64,000 nt of DNA from Nostoc sp. KVJ3 (GTDB lineage Bacteria; Cyanobacteriota; Cyanobacteriia; Cyanobacteriales; Nostocaceae): NCBI RefSeq assembly GCF_026127265.1, contig NZ_WWFG01000002.1, forward strand, positions 2,232,001-2,296,000, given 5' to 3'. A model generated the notes under the pieces. It was given only the letters and a program-made list of their open reading frames with translations, searched no databases and was not told the origin of the DNA. Of the stretch, positions 1-9,350 are shown piece by piece; position 1 is the first letter of the stretch; each line of letters begins with the position of its first letter. Position numbers and translations under genes: made by a program.

Positions 1-159
1 CGGGAACAATTGCTAGACCAGGTTTGGGGGCCAGATTTCGTTGGTGATAGTAAAACCGTAGATGTCCATATTCGGTGGTTGCGGGAAAAATTAGAGCAAG
101 ACCCCAGTCATCCCGAATATATTGTGACTGTACGAGGTTTTGGCTATAGGTTTGGATAA
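1..159 (+). CDS. sphR: Response regulator, C-terminal DNA-binding end (partial; PhoB/SphR type)
   Basis: The window opens inside a gene whose last 52 codons are readable in frame 1. They form the end of an OmpR/PhoB winged-helix domain: VDVHIRWLREKLE is the recognition helix and the VRGFGYRF wing is the family hallmark just before the stop. The receiver domain lies outside the window. A sensor histidine kinase starts 53 bases downstream and phoU follows, the arrangement of the cyanobacterial phosphate-sensing SphR-SphS system, so SphR is the likely identity. That assignment is inferred from context; the OmpR-family fold is seen directly. Confidence 0.75.
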   Translation, partial: REQLLDQVWGPDFVGDSKTVDVHIRWLREKLEQDPSHPEYIVTVRGFGYRFG

Positions 160-212
160 TTAGTTTAGATAGTTGTTAGTTTTTAGTAGTCACCAAAAAA
201 CTAACAACTCAA

Positions 213-1532
213 ATGCTTTTATTGGGATTTTCTCTGGGTTTAGCGGTAGGCATTGGGTTTTGGGTTTGGCAACAGGTTCAACTTAACCGCTACCTGGGGC
301 GCTTACTCCGACCGTTAACCTCGCATTCTGACAAGATGGGACTGCTGGTGCTTCCTGGGTTACGGCAGGAAATAGCGATGGTGAAGCAGGAACGGCAAGA
401 TTTGCAGCAGTCATTGCAAACTTACCAAGACTTGCTAGATTTTGCACCAGTGGGATATTTACAGGTAGATGAGGAAAATCAACTGCTGTGGTGCAATCGT
501 CAAGCGCAGGAAATTTTGTATCTGCAAAGGTGGCAACCAAAACAGGTGCGCTTGTTATTAGAGTTGGTAAGGTCTTACGAACTTGACCATTTAATTGAGC
601 AAACTCGCGATCGCCAAAAACCACAGATGGGAGAATGGATATTTCATCCATCTTGTGACGATGCGGCAGAGATGCAAACAATAAAATCTCTGGCTTTGCG
701 GGCATCTAGTTTACCTTTACCCAATGGACAAGTAGGAGTATTTTTAGAAAATCGTCAACCCCTATTAGATATAAATCAAGTCCGCGATCGCTCTTTTTCT
801 GATTTAGCCCACGAACTCAGAACCCCCTTAACTTCCATTCGCTTGGTTGTAGAAACTTTACAAATCCGCTTGGAACCACCTTTAAATCGTTGGGTTAACC
901 GTTTAATGCAAGAAGTCGATCGGCTGATTAACTTAGTGCAAAGCTGGTTAGACCTAACCCAAATGGAAGCAAACCCAACCATGCAATTGCAAACCAAGGC
1001 TGTAGAATTGCGATCGCTAATTACGTCTGTTTGGGAAACACTAGAACCCATAGCACAGCGCCAACATCTATCTCTTTCTTATTCTGGGCCAGAAAATCTC
1101 TGGATTAAGGCAGATCAAGCCCGGATTTTCCAAGTTTTTCTCAACTTGCTGGACAACAGTATTAAATACAGTCGCCCTTCTACAAGTATTTACGTTGAAG
1201 CAAAAATTTTGTCAGCCGAAGATAATAATAGCGCTTCCCCAATTTTGGAAATAAATCTTATTGATTCTGGAGTCGGGTTTTCTGAGGCAGATTTACCCCA
1301 CGTTTTTGAGCGATTTTATCGAGGAGATAAGGCGCGAACCCATTCCTCACAAGATGGTAACTCTATAGGCGCGATCGTTGGTAATGGCTTAGGATTAGCG
1401 ATCGTTGAGCAAATTCTCATCTCTCACGGTGGTTCAATCAAAGCTATGAACCATCCAGAAACCGGTGGTGCGTGGATGCAACTTCAATTTCGTGAAGTTA
1501 TGGCGAACTCCTTAAGCCAAGACTATAGTTAG
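213..1532 (+). CDS. sphS: Phosphate-sensing sensor histidine kinase (SphS-like)
   Basis: A 439-residue kinase that phosphorylates its partner regulator in response to phosphate limitation. An N-terminal hydrophobic segment (about residues 1-20) could anchor it to the membrane. A PAS-like region (about 70-130, DFAPVGYLQVDEENQLLW) precedes the H-box LAHELRTPLTS with the phospho-accepting histidine near residue 200. The N-box (LNLLDNSIKYS), G1 (DSGVGFSEADLP), F-box (FERFYRGD) and G2 (GNGLGLAIV) are all present, so the enzyme looks complete. It lies between the sphR-like end and phoU on the same strand, 28 bases before phoU, suggesting one operon. The SphS name comes from this context plus the family. 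Confidence 0.82.
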   Translation: MLLLGFSLGLAVGIGFWVWQQVQLNRYLGRLLRPLTSHSDKMGLLVLPGLRQEIAMVKQERQDLQQSLQTYQDLLDFAPVGYLQVDEENQLLWCNRQAQEILYLQRWQPKQVRLLLELVRSYELDHLIEQTRDRQKPQMGEWIFHPSCDDAAEMQTIKSLALRASSLPLPNGQVGVFLENRQPLLDINQVRDRSFSDLAHELRTPLTSIRLVVETLQIRLEPPLNRWVNRLMQEVDRLINLVQSWLDLTQMEANPTMQLQTKAVELRSLITSVWETLEPIAQRQHLSLSYSGPENLWIKADQARIFQVFLNLLDNSIKYSRPSTSIYVEAKILSAEDNNSASPILEINLIDSGVGFSEADLPHVFERFYRGDKARTHSSQDGNSIGAIVGNGLGLAIVEQILISHGGSIKAMNHPETGGAWMQLQFREVMANSLSQDYS

Positions 1533-1560
1533 TAATATCTTCACGTTTGAGACAACAAGT

Positions 1561-2229
1561 GTGAAAGCTGTTGAATATACTCCCAATCCTCAAAAACCCC
1601 AACTCGCACGCGCCATTAGGCGGTTAGAACGGGACGTATTACGTATGGGTGCTTTGGTAGAACAATCATTTCGCCTCAGCCACCAAGCGTTATTTGCTCG
1701 TAACTTAACAGCAGCCGAGGAACTTCCCCGATTAGATAAAAAGATCGATCGCTTTTATCGTCAAATCGAATCAGACTGTACGGCGATTATGACGCTGCAA
1801 GCGCCTACGGCTCAAGATTTGCGCTGCTTGAGTGCCTTTATGCAGTTGGTGCGAGACCTAGAGCGCATTGGCGATTATGCTGAGGATTTAGCTGAGATTG
1901 CGATTAAAATTTTCCCTTATGCGCCTCATTCGTGTTTATCTGAGATTGAAGCTATGTCTCTTCACGCGCAAGCGATGCTAGCAACTAGCTTGAAGGCTTT
2001 GGGAGATTTTGATGAAGGCGGTGGTCGCCGTTTAAAGCACCTAGATGATACTGTAGACGATGCGTACGATCGCGTTTATCAGACTTTAGCTCAACAAAGG
2101 GATGTGCCTGGTGTAGTCGAGCCAATTGTGCTGCTAGCACTGGCAATTCGTTGTCTAGAACGGATGGCAGATCATGCCACTAATATCGGTCAGAGGGTAG
2201 CATATATCGTTACCGGGCAACGATCTTAA
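1561..2229 (+). CDS. phoU: Phosphate signalling complex protein PhoU
   Basis: A 222-residue protein with the two three-helix bundles of PhoU. Each bundle carries the metal-binding E/DxxxD-type signature: LVRDLERIGDYAEDLAE (about 97-113) in the first half and RCLERMADHATNIGQR (about 198-213) in the second. PhoU damps the phosphate sensor kinase when phosphate is plentiful (the cyanobacterial SphU role). Translation appears to begin at GTG 1561; no ATG gives a full N-terminus. It follows sphS by 28 bases on the same strand and a stem-loop follows about 10 bases after the stop. Confidence 0.88.
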   Translation: MKAVEYTPNPQKPQLARAIRRLERDVLRMGALVEQSFRLSHQALFARNLTAAEELPRLDKKIDRFYRQIESDCTAIMTLQAPTAQDLRCLSAFMQLVRDLERIGDYAEDLAEIAIKIFPYAPHSCLSEIEAMSLHAQAMLATSLKALGDFDEGGGRRLKHLDDTVDDAYDRVYQTLAQQRDVPGVVEPIVLLALAIRCLERMADHATNIGQRVAYIVTGQRS

Positions 2230-2238
2230 TTGACCTGC

Positions 2239-2273
2239 TAGATCCCCGACTTCTTCAAGGAATCGGGGATCTA
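2239..2273. repeat. Stem-loop after phoU
   Basis: Perfect 11-bp arms TAGATCCCCGA and TCGGGGATCTA enclose a 13-base loop, 10 bases after the phoU stop. No T-run follows, so it is more likely a dispersed palindromic repeat or an mRNA 3'-end stabiliser than a classical terminator. Confidence 0.6.
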
Positions 2274-2453
2274 CGGCATTTCAGTCTTCAGAAAACATTC
2301 AAGAATTAAAAATAAGTTAACTAAATATTTTACTAAAAGCTTACCTATTCTTAAACTTGCACAATTAAAGTAACAAATATATAACTGGAAAATTTTTGTT
2401 TATCTCATTGATAAATACCTGAAATCAAGAGTTATTACTGTCAGAAAATTTTT

Positions 2454-2561
2454 AGCTAGTCCAGTGCGGCGGAAATAAACCACCCATTCCAAATCAATGA
2501 AACCCCCATGCTGTATTCGTTTTTAATTTTTAATTTTTAATTCCGCCCTGCGGTACTAGCT
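2454..2561. repeat. MITE-like repeat, family A (copy 1)
   Basis: The 108-bp segment is bounded by imperfect inverted ends: AGCTAGT..G.GCGGCGGAA on the left and TTCCGCCCTGCGGTACTAGCT on the right, with an AT-rich middle. A related segment with the same ends (GGCGGAAATAAAC on the left, TGCGGTACTAG on the right) lies at 48087-48192. There is no coding potential inside. The rest of the 2230-2683 gap holds no gene that I can see. Confidence 0.6.
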
Positions 2562-2683
2562 CTTAGCTCTGAATTGAGGAGAAAACACTTTCAGATATAC
2601 AAGTAAATTTTGATACAAATTATTAGAGTTTCTTAATCATTCTAAATAGCCAAGATTCCCTGATAATTATGTAGTTACGGTTA

Positions 2684-3316
2684 ATGATGTATTCTACAAC
2701 TCCCACTTCAAACTCTTCTACCCTGTCAAATAATTCTGCTTTCGACGGACAATTACACCAGCAGATATTTACTCGTAGGGAAGTAATTCCACTTCAAAAC
2801 GATGTACTTTGGCGGATTGAACACGGTGCAGTTCGTACCTTAACATGGAGTGAAGATGGAACATTCATCACTCTCGGTTATTGGGGACTAGGGGATTTAA
2901 TTGGTTATCCTTTGTCTAAAGTCAAGCCCTACCAGATTGAATGTCTTACAGGTGTGGAAGTAAGCATTGTGCCGCCTCATTTGTGGCATCAAGATATTAA
3001 TGCTTTGTTGTCTCATATTCAACAGGCAGAGGATCTATTAAGCATTGTGCATCGAAAACCAATTTCGCTACGCTTATGGCAATTTTTAGTGTGGTTAAGC
3101 GAAAAATTTGGACGTGATGTAGATAAAGGGAAATTAATCGATCTAAATGTTACCCATCAAGATATTGCCGAAGTATTAAATACCACAAGAGTCACAGTTA
3201 CCAGGCTCCTACAACAGTTAGAGGAAGAAGGAACAGTTTTACGTCATAAACGCCGCATTATTTTGCGCTTACCAAATAAACTAATAAAAAATTATGGTTC
3301 GGCAATATCGAACTGA
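2684..3316 (+). CDS. Crp/Fnr-family transcriptional regulator
   Basis: A 210-residue protein with an N-terminal cNMP-binding-like beta-roll (about 30-110) and a C-terminal winged helix. The HTH reads THQDIAEVLNTTRVTVTRLL (about 163-182), matching the Crp/NtcA recognition helix pattern, followed by the wing EEEGTVLRHKRRIIL. The beta-roll lacks an obvious cAMP phosphate-binding RxS cassette, so the ligand is unknown. It lies 110 bases upstream of the SLH porin on the same strand and could regulate it, but that is inference. Cyanobacteria carry several NtcA-unrelated paralogs of this type. The start ATG ATG at 2684 allows either of two adjacent codons. Confidence 0.8.
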   Translation: MMYSTTPTSNSSTLSNNSAFDGQLHQQIFTRREVIPLQNDVLWRIEHGAVRTLTWSEDGTFITLGYWGLGDLIGYPLSKVKPYQIECLTGVEVSIVPPHLWHQDINALLSHIQQAEDLLSIVHRKPISLRLWQFLVWLSEKFGRDVDKGKLIDLNVTHQDIAEVLNTTRVTVTRLLQQLEEEGTVLRHKRRIILRLPNKLIKNYGSAISN

Positions 3317-3444
3317 ATTGCTTGTAAAAATCACAGAATATAATGTATAATTGTGCCTGTGATTGTGTGTAAAATCCCTGAAAGTCAAGTGCTATAAGCA
3401 CTTTATCTTAACTGGATTATATAGGTGTGAGTGAGAGTAAGAAC

Positions 3445-5127
3445 ATGACAAAACAATTCTGGAATCTTATTAAGATTAGTCCCGTTGTTGTTGCTGCGAC
3501 CTTTTTCGCCGCCAATAGTGCCCTAGCTGCTGAAGTAAATGAACAGGTAACAAATGTTGCCCAGCTAGAGACTCAAGATTCTAACAATATCGGTCAGGTA
3601 ACATCAGTTTCACAGTTTTCTGATGTGCAGCCCACAGATTGGGCATTCCAAGCTTTACAATCTCTAGTTGAGCGCTACGGCTGTATTGCAGGTTATCCCA
3701 ACAGTACCTATCGTGGGAACCGTGCTTTGACCCGTTATGAATTTGCCGCAGGTTTGAACGCCTGTTTAGATCGGGTTAACGAACTGATTGCTACAGCTAC
3801 TGCCGATTTGGTCAGCAAGCAAGACTTGGCTACTTTGCAGCGCTTACAAGAAGAATATTCTGCTGAACTAGCAACCTTGCGCGGTCGTGTGGATGGATTA
3901 GAAGCTCGCACTTCTGAGTTGGAAGCTAATCAATTCTCTACTACCACCAAGTTGGTTGGAGAAGCAATTTTCAACATATCTGACGCTTTTGGTGGTGACA
4001 GAGCAGTTCCTGCTGGTAATCCCAATACCAAATTGAATTCCAACACGACCTTTAGCGATCGGGTGCGTTTGAACTTGTACAGCAGTTTCACTGGTAAAGA
4101 TAGGTTACAAATCCGTCTGCAAGCTGGGAATATCCTTTCTAATACTGGTGCTGGTACAACTGGTACTGGTACTAACATGACCCGCTTGGGCTATGATGTC
4201 GGAGCTCCCAACGACAATAGCGTTATCATTGATAAAATCAATTATGCTTTCAACTTTAGTGATGCATTACGGATCAAAGTTGATGTTAGCAATGGTGAAT
4301 TATACGAAAACGTCGAAGTTTTCAATCCTGACTTTAGGAGCAGTGGTACAGGCGCTCTTTCTCGTTATGGACGTTTCAGCCCTATCTATCGTCAAGGTCA
4401 GAATGGTGCTGGTTTAACTGTAACTTTCAATCCTAACGAAGCTATCAGCGTGACTGGTGCTTATTTAGCACAAAGTAGTTCAGTTACTAATGCTGGTGTT
4501 ACAACTAATTTTGGCGCTAATAATCCCAACAATAATAATGGGCTGTTCAATGGTGATAGTACTATCTTCGGACAGTTATCTTTCAAACCCAACAAAGCCT
4601 TCAATATTGGTCTAACCTACGCCCGCACTTACCTAGCTGGCAATAGTACCAACAACCTCTTCCAATCCACAGGTAGCGCCTTTGCGAATAATCCCTTTAC
4701 CAGTACGAATGCTAGTAATACTCGTATTGAATCCGATAACTACGGCGTAGAAGCTACCTTCCAACTTAGCTCTAAGTTGGCTCTTAGTGGTTGGGGAGGT
4801 TACACAACTGCATCTACTCTTACTGGTGCTGCTAGAGATGCAGAGATTTGGTACTACGGTGCAACACTTGCTTTGAGAGACTTTGGCAAAGAAGGCAACG
4901 TTTTAGGTATTATCTTTGGTCAACCACCTCAAGTTACTGGTGGTAACGTAAAAACAGGTAGTACTCTTGACTCTGGTACCTCTTATCACTTAGAGGGTCT
5001 TTACAAGTACAAGGTTTCCGATAATATTCAAGTCACTCCTGGTCTGTTGGTAATTTTCAACCCAGAGAACAACAATAATAACGACACTGAATATGTAGGT
5101 ACTCTACGTACTACCTTCACCTTCTAA
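3445..5127 (+). CDS. SLH-domain outer-membrane porin (OprB-like, iron uptake/SOM family)
   Basis: About 560 residues. ATG 3445 is preferred over the in-frame GTG 3427 because it begins directly with a signal peptide (MTKQFWNLIKIS, a hydrophobic core, and ANSALAA as cleavage region). After it come one S-layer-homology domain (FSDVQPTDWAFQALQSL ... TRYEFAAGLNACLDRV), a coiled-coil region that would span the periplasm (LVSKQDLATLQRLQEEY to ELEAN), and an OprB-type beta-barrel rich in Asn, Thr and Gly. The last residues RTTFTF end in Phe, as BAM substrates do. Such proteins are the major outer-membrane porins of cyanobacteria and bind the cell wall through the SLH domain. A TATAAT-like run lies near 3340-3352 upstream, and an intrinsic terminator follows. 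Confidence 0.88.
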   Translation: MTKQFWNLIKISPVVVAATFFAANSALAAEVNEQVTNVAQLETQDSNNIGQVTSVSQFSDVQPTDWAFQALQSLVERYGCIAGYPNSTYRGNRALTRYEFAAGLNACLDRVNELIATATADLVSKQDLATLQRLQEEYSAELATLRGRVDGLEARTSELEANQFSTTTKLVGEAIFNISDAFGGDRAVPAGNPNTKLNSNTTFSDRVRLNLYSSFTGKDRLQIRLQAGNILSNTGAGTTGTGTNMTRLGYDVGAPNDNSVIIDKINYAFNFSDALRIKVDVSNGELYENVEVFNPDFRSSGTGALSRYGRFSPIYRQGQNGAGLTVTFNPNEAISVTGAYLAQSSSVTNAGVTTNFGANNPNNNNGLFNGDSTIFGQLSFKPNKAFNIGLTYARTYLAGNSTNNLFQSTGSAFANNPFTSTNASNTRIESDNYGVEATFQLSSKLALSGWGGYTTASTLTGAARDAEIWYYGATLALRDFGKEGNVLGIIFGQPPQVTGGNVKTGSTLDSGTSYHLEGLYKYKVSDNIQVTPGLLVIFNPENNNNNDTEYVGTLRTTFTF

Positions 5128-5166
5128 AAATTGGTGATGGGAAATAAAGCTCAAAATTAGATCAGC

Positions 5167-5196
5167 AAAAGCCCACCTCATGGTGGGCTTTTGTTT
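5167..5196 (+). terminator. Rho-independent terminator of the porin gene
   Basis: A perfect stem with arms AAAAGCCCACC and GGTGGGCTTTT and a TCAT loop, followed by a T-rich stretch, 40 bases after the porin stop. Its A-tract also lets it act on the opposite strand for the convergent small gene at 5199-5459. Confidence 0.85.
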
Positions 5197-5198
5197 AG

Positions 5199-5459
5199 CT
5201 ATGTAGGATTAAAATCTGACTGATTCGATATATCTTTAGGAGGGCGATCGCTACTCCACGCCCACCATGCAGTACCACAATGGCAATGATAGAACTCTTG
5301 CCATTTGCGGCGACGGTCTTCTGTAAGTACAGGCGATCGCCGATTTAGCCAAACTTTTTCAGCTTCTCGGCTAGTTGAGTGGCAATTAGGACAGCAAAAC
5401 TCATAGGCATGTACTGCCTTATTTGTCCATTCAGGTGGGAGGGGAGAAAAAGCGTCCAT
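5199..5459 (-). CDS. Small zinc-ribbon-like hypothetical protein
   Basis: An 86-residue protein that I do not recognise by name. Two cysteine pairs are visible: FCCPNCHS near residues 22-29 and HCHCGTAWW near 58-66. They are spaced like the knuckles of a zinc ribbon, separated by a basic, Arg-rich segment (WLNRRSPVLTEDRRRKW). It is transcribed towards the porin terminator. The ordered cysteines and conserved-looking aromatic C-terminus argue that it is real, but its function is unknown. Confidence 0.6.
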   Translation of the reverse strand: MDAFSPLPPEWTNKAVHAYEFCCPNCHSTSREAEKVWLNRRSPVLTEDRRRKWQEFYHCHCGTAWWAWSSDRPPKDISNQSDFNPT

Positions 5460-5647
5460 GATTAGGACAGAGAGTAGTGTAGTTTAATTAATTTAAAAAT
5501 GCTGTCAAACGACTTAATCAGTATTTTTGTGAGTTAGTCTATTTTATTTAGAATTTTTAAATACATGAGAGCATCTTATAAATCAAAGGTTAACACGAAT
5601 GGTAACTAAAATTATTACTATGCACATTATGGCTAATAATTAAATTT

Positions 5648-6250
5648 ATGGAGCCAAATATTGAAATTCGCCGTTTATTAGATGTCATGCCCGCTTCTGG
5701 TCGGATGACGACAAAAATCGTTAGTAAGCCGGAACAGGCAAAAGTGATTAACGCCTCCTTTCCCCAACCTTGGAATCAGGTGCGACCGATATATATTAAT
5801 TTTGATTTGTGGTGTCGCCTAGCAAAGCCGCAAAGAGACTTGCTGCTGTTGCAGGTGGTTAGCTGGTTGACGGGGGTGAAGTGGTTTAAACCCGACATTT
5901 ATCAAGGTGTGGTGCTGGCGGGGCTGTTAAGTGGATTATTAGAAGCATCACAGTCAGATGTGGTGGGTGTAGCCATAGCTGGGGGATTAAGTGCGATCGC
6001 TGCTTTTCGGATTTGGCGCACTAATAAATCTCAACAGTCAGAGTTAAATGCCGATGTAGCAGCAATTCGCATAGCCCAACGGCGCGGTTACTCAGAAGCT
6101 GAAGCAGCCCAGCACCTATTATCTGCCATTGAAGCAGTAGCAAAGATTGAAGGGCGTTCTGGTTTAAATTTTACTGAGTTGATTCGTTGCCAAAATTTAA
6201 GAGCGATCGCAGGTTTATCACCAGTGGGTATACCAGAAGGTTATGAGTAG
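5648..6250 (+). CDS. DUF3318 family protein
   Basis: A 200-residue cyanobacterial protein resembling the DUF3318 family, with the opening EIRRLLDVMPASGRM followed by PWNQVRPIYINFDLW and RDLLLLQVVSWL. Two hydrophobic segments (about 95-118, rich in Gly/Leu/Ala) could form a membrane hairpin. The C-terminal third (ADVAAIRIAQRRGYSEAEAAQHLLSAIEAVA) resembles the metal-free tail of M48-like peptidases but lacks an HExxH motif. The biochemical function is unknown. The gene stands alone between intergenic gaps. Confidence 0.65.
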   Translation: MEPNIEIRRLLDVMPASGRMTTKIVSKPEQAKVINASFPQPWNQVRPIYINFDLWCRLAKPQRDLLLLQVVSWLTGVKWFKPDIYQGVVLAGLLSGLLEASQSDVVGVAIAGGLSAIAAFRIWRTNKSQQSELNADVAAIRIAQRRGYSEAEAAQHLLSAIEAVAKIEGRSGLNFTELIRCQNLRAIAGLSPVGIPEGYE

Positions 6251-6382
6251 AAATGAGGAATAATTCAGAAATTAGAATAGTTAAACAATCAGGAGAATAT
6301 TGGATAATACATAAGTTTTTTCTCGGATGATTTTAGCATCTATGGTGTTTTTTATCTAAATAAATTTTATTTTTAATTAACA

Positions 6383-7927
6383 ATGTTAAACGAAAAAATC
6401 ATCAAATATACTTCAAGATTACCTTTTCATTCTCCTTGGATTATTATCATTATTTTTTCTCCTCTTGGCTTAATGGGTATCCTAAAACATTCAATGTGGC
6501 GAGATGAGCTAAATCCCTGGCTTATTGTTAGAGATAGTGAATCTTGGGGGGATTTAATTGCAAATATTCATTATGAAGGTCATCCGGCTCTATGGTATTT
6601 TTGTCTATTACTTCTAATAAAAATAGTAGACAATCCTATTATTATGCAAATTTTCCATTTGGTAATTACTGTTGTTTCAGTTACGATTTTCTGTCTATAT
6701 AGCCCTTTTAACCATCAACAAAAGTTTCTGTTTTCTTTCGGGTTTTTTCCTTTTTATGAATATCTTTTAATTTCGAGAAACTATGCATTTAGTATGTTAT
6801 TTACTTTTGTCTTCTGTACAGTTTTTTCATCAAGAAAAATAACTTATGCTTATTTGGCAATTTTATTGGGGTTACTAGCAAATAGTAGTGCCTATGGTTT
6901 ATTATTATCATTATCTTTATTATTGACTTTGCTAGTTGAATTTTGTTTTGATAGCGAACATCGGCATCAGTATTTTACTCAAAGCCAAAAATACGACTTA
7001 TTTTTAAGTATTGGAATTATCATATTTTCTTTTATTTTATCCATTTACATTATTACTCCTCCACCAGACAGTTATCTTTATGGCGGGTTAAATAATGGTT
7101 GGGTAATACAATTAGATATCCATCATTTTTTGAGAAGCATAGGTAGAATATTTAGTAGTTATTTATTAATTATTCCTGCACACAAACAATGGCTAGATTT
7201 AATTGTTTGTGCGATAGTGACTTTGTTTATTGTAACTTTAACCCTGATTAAATTATCTGAAAAACCAGTTATTTTCTTTTTCTACACTATAGGTAATTGT
7301 ATAATACTTGCCTTTACATATTTTAGATTTTTAGGTATGCCTCGGCATTTTGGGCATTTCTATTTAGTTCTAATAGCAGCTTTATGGCTAGGAAGTTATT
7401 ATCAAAAATCTCCGGTTTTATTCAATAAGTTTTCTGTGCATCCAAACTCAATTATATTTGTTCATAAATGGCATCATATTGCTTTAATGCTAATTCTTTA
7501 TACCCAGTTTATCGGAGGAATTTATAGTTTTTCAAGAGATTTATTTATTCCATTTTCTGCTAGTAGAGAAACATCTCAATATATTCAAAAAGCTGGGTTA
7601 GATCGGGAATTTATTGTTGCCAGCCGAGATGCAAATATGGCTCCCTTATCGGGTTATCTCAATCGAAAGTTTTACTATCCTGAACTTCAAACTATGGGAA
7701 GTTTTACTCTATTTAAAAAAGGTCGCCAAGAAGTAGAACAAGCTGAGATATTAAACCAAATTAATTCCCTACTCCAAAATCAGGATCAGCAAAATAAAAT
7801 TTTGCTGATTTTAAATAAAAAATTGAATGCCAAACGCAATGATTTGAATATTGTTCCGATCAAATATTTTGGAAGAAGCTGGGTGGATAGTGAACAATAT
7901 TATCTTTATTGGGTAGATGAAGCATAA
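6383..7927 (+). CDS. Multi-pass membrane protein, probable GT-C-type glycosyltransferase
   Basis: 514 residues with roughly ten hydrophobic segments. Near the N-terminus, after the first membrane segment, it has MWRDELNPWL followed by YEGHPALWY. The acidic pair in the first external loop and the GHP motif are typical of GT-C enzymes (ArnT/PMT-like, lipid-linked sugar donors). The C-terminal 130 residues are soluble and presumably periplasmic. The coding sequence is more AT-rich than its neighbours (many TTA, ATT and AAA codons), which may hint at horizontal transfer. Substrate and pathway cannot be read from sequence. No operon partners are nearby. Confidence 0.55.
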   Translation: MLNEKIIKYTSRLPFHSPWIIIIIFSPLGLMGILKHSMWRDELNPWLIVRDSESWGDLIANIHYEGHPALWYFCLLLLIKIVDNPIIMQIFHLVITVVSVTIFCLYSPFNHQQKFLFSFGFFPFYEYLLISRNYAFSMLFTFVFCTVFSSRKITYAYLAILLGLLANSSAYGLLLSLSLLLTLLVEFCFDSEHRHQYFTQSQKYDLFLSIGIIIFSFILSIYIITPPPDSYLYGGLNNGWVIQLDIHHFLRSIGRIFSSYLLIIPAHKQWLDLIVCAIVTLFIVTLTLIKLSEKPVIFFFYTIGNCIILAFTYFRFLGMPRHFGHFYLVLIAALWLGSYYQKSPVLFNKFSVHPNSIIFVHKWHHIALMLILYTQFIGGIYSFSRDLFIPFSASRETSQYIQKAGLDREFIVASRDANMAPLSGYLNRKFYYPELQTMGSFTLFKKGRQEVEQAEILNQINSLLQNQDQQNKILLILNKKLNAKRNDLNIVPIKYFGRSWVDSEQYYLYWVDEA

Positions 7928-8567
7928 GGATAATGCACAAACACTAACAGGCTAAAGGTACTTTTACTAAATCCGCCAACTCTGAGTTTTGAAACCTTCT
8001 AAGCTAGAGCCTTGTGCATTTTACCCCAGACTTCTAGCCTTGGGATAACAGGTGCAAGGTATGAATATTCAAATAGCGCGATTACAGTCCCAGTATATCA
8101 ACGATATTTGCTAGCCTTGCTACCATTAATAACTAGCTGGGATGCGTGAAGCTAATCTACACTGGAATAAGAGAATGTGTGTTTACAGCAGTTTTCATGT
8201 ATTTGAACCACATCTGTCGTAGGGGCAATTTATGAATTGCCCCTACGGTCTGGTCTATTTACCTGAAAATAGCTGTAACTAACTTAGAGGTGGTTTGCAA
8301 AGTCTAAAAGTATACTAAAAAACCCTCTCCAAGCTTCTCCCAGAAACGGGTACAGGCTTATAAACCCACATTCTCTTGTAGGAAAAGGGTTACAGAGGTT
8401 AGGTTTGGGATCTTTTGCTGTTAGCAATAATACTTTTCAAACATCCTCTGTAGATGTCCGAGACTGAGGAGTTTAGTCATACCTTCTCGCTGTTAGGTTA
8501 TGAGGTGCTTACCTCGTGTGGTAAAACTTAACTTAAATTCTGTCAGTTACTAACGGAGTTGATAGGA
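7928..8567. other. Gene-free interval with a palindromic repeat
   Basis: About 640 bases with no supported gene. It contains the perfect palindrome at 8218-8247 and scattered AT-rich sequence. No RNA gene was recognised. Confidence 0.6.
8218..8247. repeat. Palindromic repeat, GTAGGGGCAATT type (copy 1)
   Basis: A palindrome with arms CGTAGGGGCAATT and AATTGCCCCTACG around TATG. The same 28-base core recurs at 19351-19378, so it is a dispersed element rather than a gene-specific terminator. Confidence 0.75.
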
Positions 8568-8759
8568 ATGGGTACCTTAATTTTTATTGGATTGATAGTG
8601 GTTTATGGAGGTGGCGTTTGGAAGTTTTGGAATGGGTTTGGACGGACTAATTTTAATCCAACATTGACCAATCGCATTGGTTTATCGTTGCTATGGCCAG
8701 CTTTGTTTATTACAAATCCATCCTATCGTCGAAACTTTAGAAAAGCATTGAAGGGCTAG
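8568..8759 (+). CDS. Small membrane protein, hypothetical
   Basis: 63 residues from ATG 8568. This start is favoured over the upstream TTG 8559 because GGAG at 8555-8558 sits about nine bases before the ATG. One transmembrane segment (GTLIFIGLIVVYGGGVWKFW) is followed by a short soluble tail with NPSYRRNFRKALKG, a basic end likely to be cytoplasmic. I do not recognise the family. The good ribosome-binding site and membrane topology support a real gene. Confidence 0.55.
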   Translation: MGTLIFIGLIVVYGGGVWKFWNGFGRTNFNPTLTNRIGLSLLWPALFITNPSYRRNFRKALKG

Positions 8760-8827
8760 ATTTTACTATTAAGTTTAAAGTCATCTGAACCTGATGGTGG
8801 CATATATCCGAATATGAATCTAACCCA

Positions 8828-8862
8828 CCAACCCCCTTTCTCTAGTAGAGAAAGGGGGTTGG
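8828..8862. terminator. Long hairpin between convergent genes
   Basis: Perfect 16-bp arms (CCAACCCCCTTTCTCT and its complement) with a 3-base AGT loop, about 70 bases after the small membrane protein and before the convergent gene at 8949. It could act as a bidirectional terminator, or it may be one of the C-rich palindromic repeats common in this genome. There is no strong T-run. Confidence 0.45.
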
Positions 8863-8948
8863 ATTTACTTATCTGAAAAGGAGAGGAATTAGGGGAGGGA
8901 TAAGTTCGTTAATCGTTGGAAAGTTATTTCACTTGCTGAATTTAGTGA

Positions 8949-9350
8949 TTATTTGGTTAATAGATGAATTGCTCCACCTACAGCTGCACCATCTACAGCA
9001 TTACCAAGGGTATCTTTGCGATCGCCAGTAATTATGCCAGTCAACGCGCTAGCCCCTGCACCAACTCCAACATCTTGACCAAGATTCCGGTGACGACGAG
9101 CGCGATCGCTTCTAAGACCATTTGCACCATTGACTGCTGCGCCAGTGATACCACCCTTAACAGCATTGCCTAATACACCACTACCATTTCCCCTAACTGC
9201 TCCAGTGACAACATTGGTAGCAGCCCCTATTCCTATATCTCGTAGTACTTGGTCATCAGCAGCAGCCGGTTTTGCGGGAACCAAAGTTCCACCAGCTAAA
9301 CTTGCAGCCATGAGGCTAGGTAGAAGTGTGCGTTTTAGGATGTTATTCAT
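8949..9350 (-). CDS. Secreted glycine-zipper protein, hypothetical
   Basis: 133 residues. A signal peptide (MNNILKRTLLPSLMAASLAGG, cleavage near KPAAA) precedes a Gly/Ala-rich domain with repeating small-residue patterns (GIGAATNVVTGAVRGNG, NAVKGGITGAAVNGANG, GVGAGASALTGIITG). This is the glycine-zipper arrangement seen in outer-membrane-associated lipoprotein-like proteins. There is no lipobox cysteine. It probably sits in the periplasm or cell envelope; its function is unknown. It stands alone, with a 460-base gap upstream. Confidence 0.6.
   Translation of the reverse strand: MNNILKRTLLPSLMAASLAGGTLVPAKPAAADDQVLRDIGIGAATNVVTGAVRGNGSGVLGNAVKGGITGAAVNGANGLRSDRARRHRNLGQDVGVGAGASALTGIITGDRKDTLGNAVDGAAVGGAIHLLTK

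Noticed and set aside
283..705. Minus-strand 140-codon frame inside the sensor kinase gene.
   Set aside because: It is antisense to a well-supported kinase and lacks a recognisable domain.
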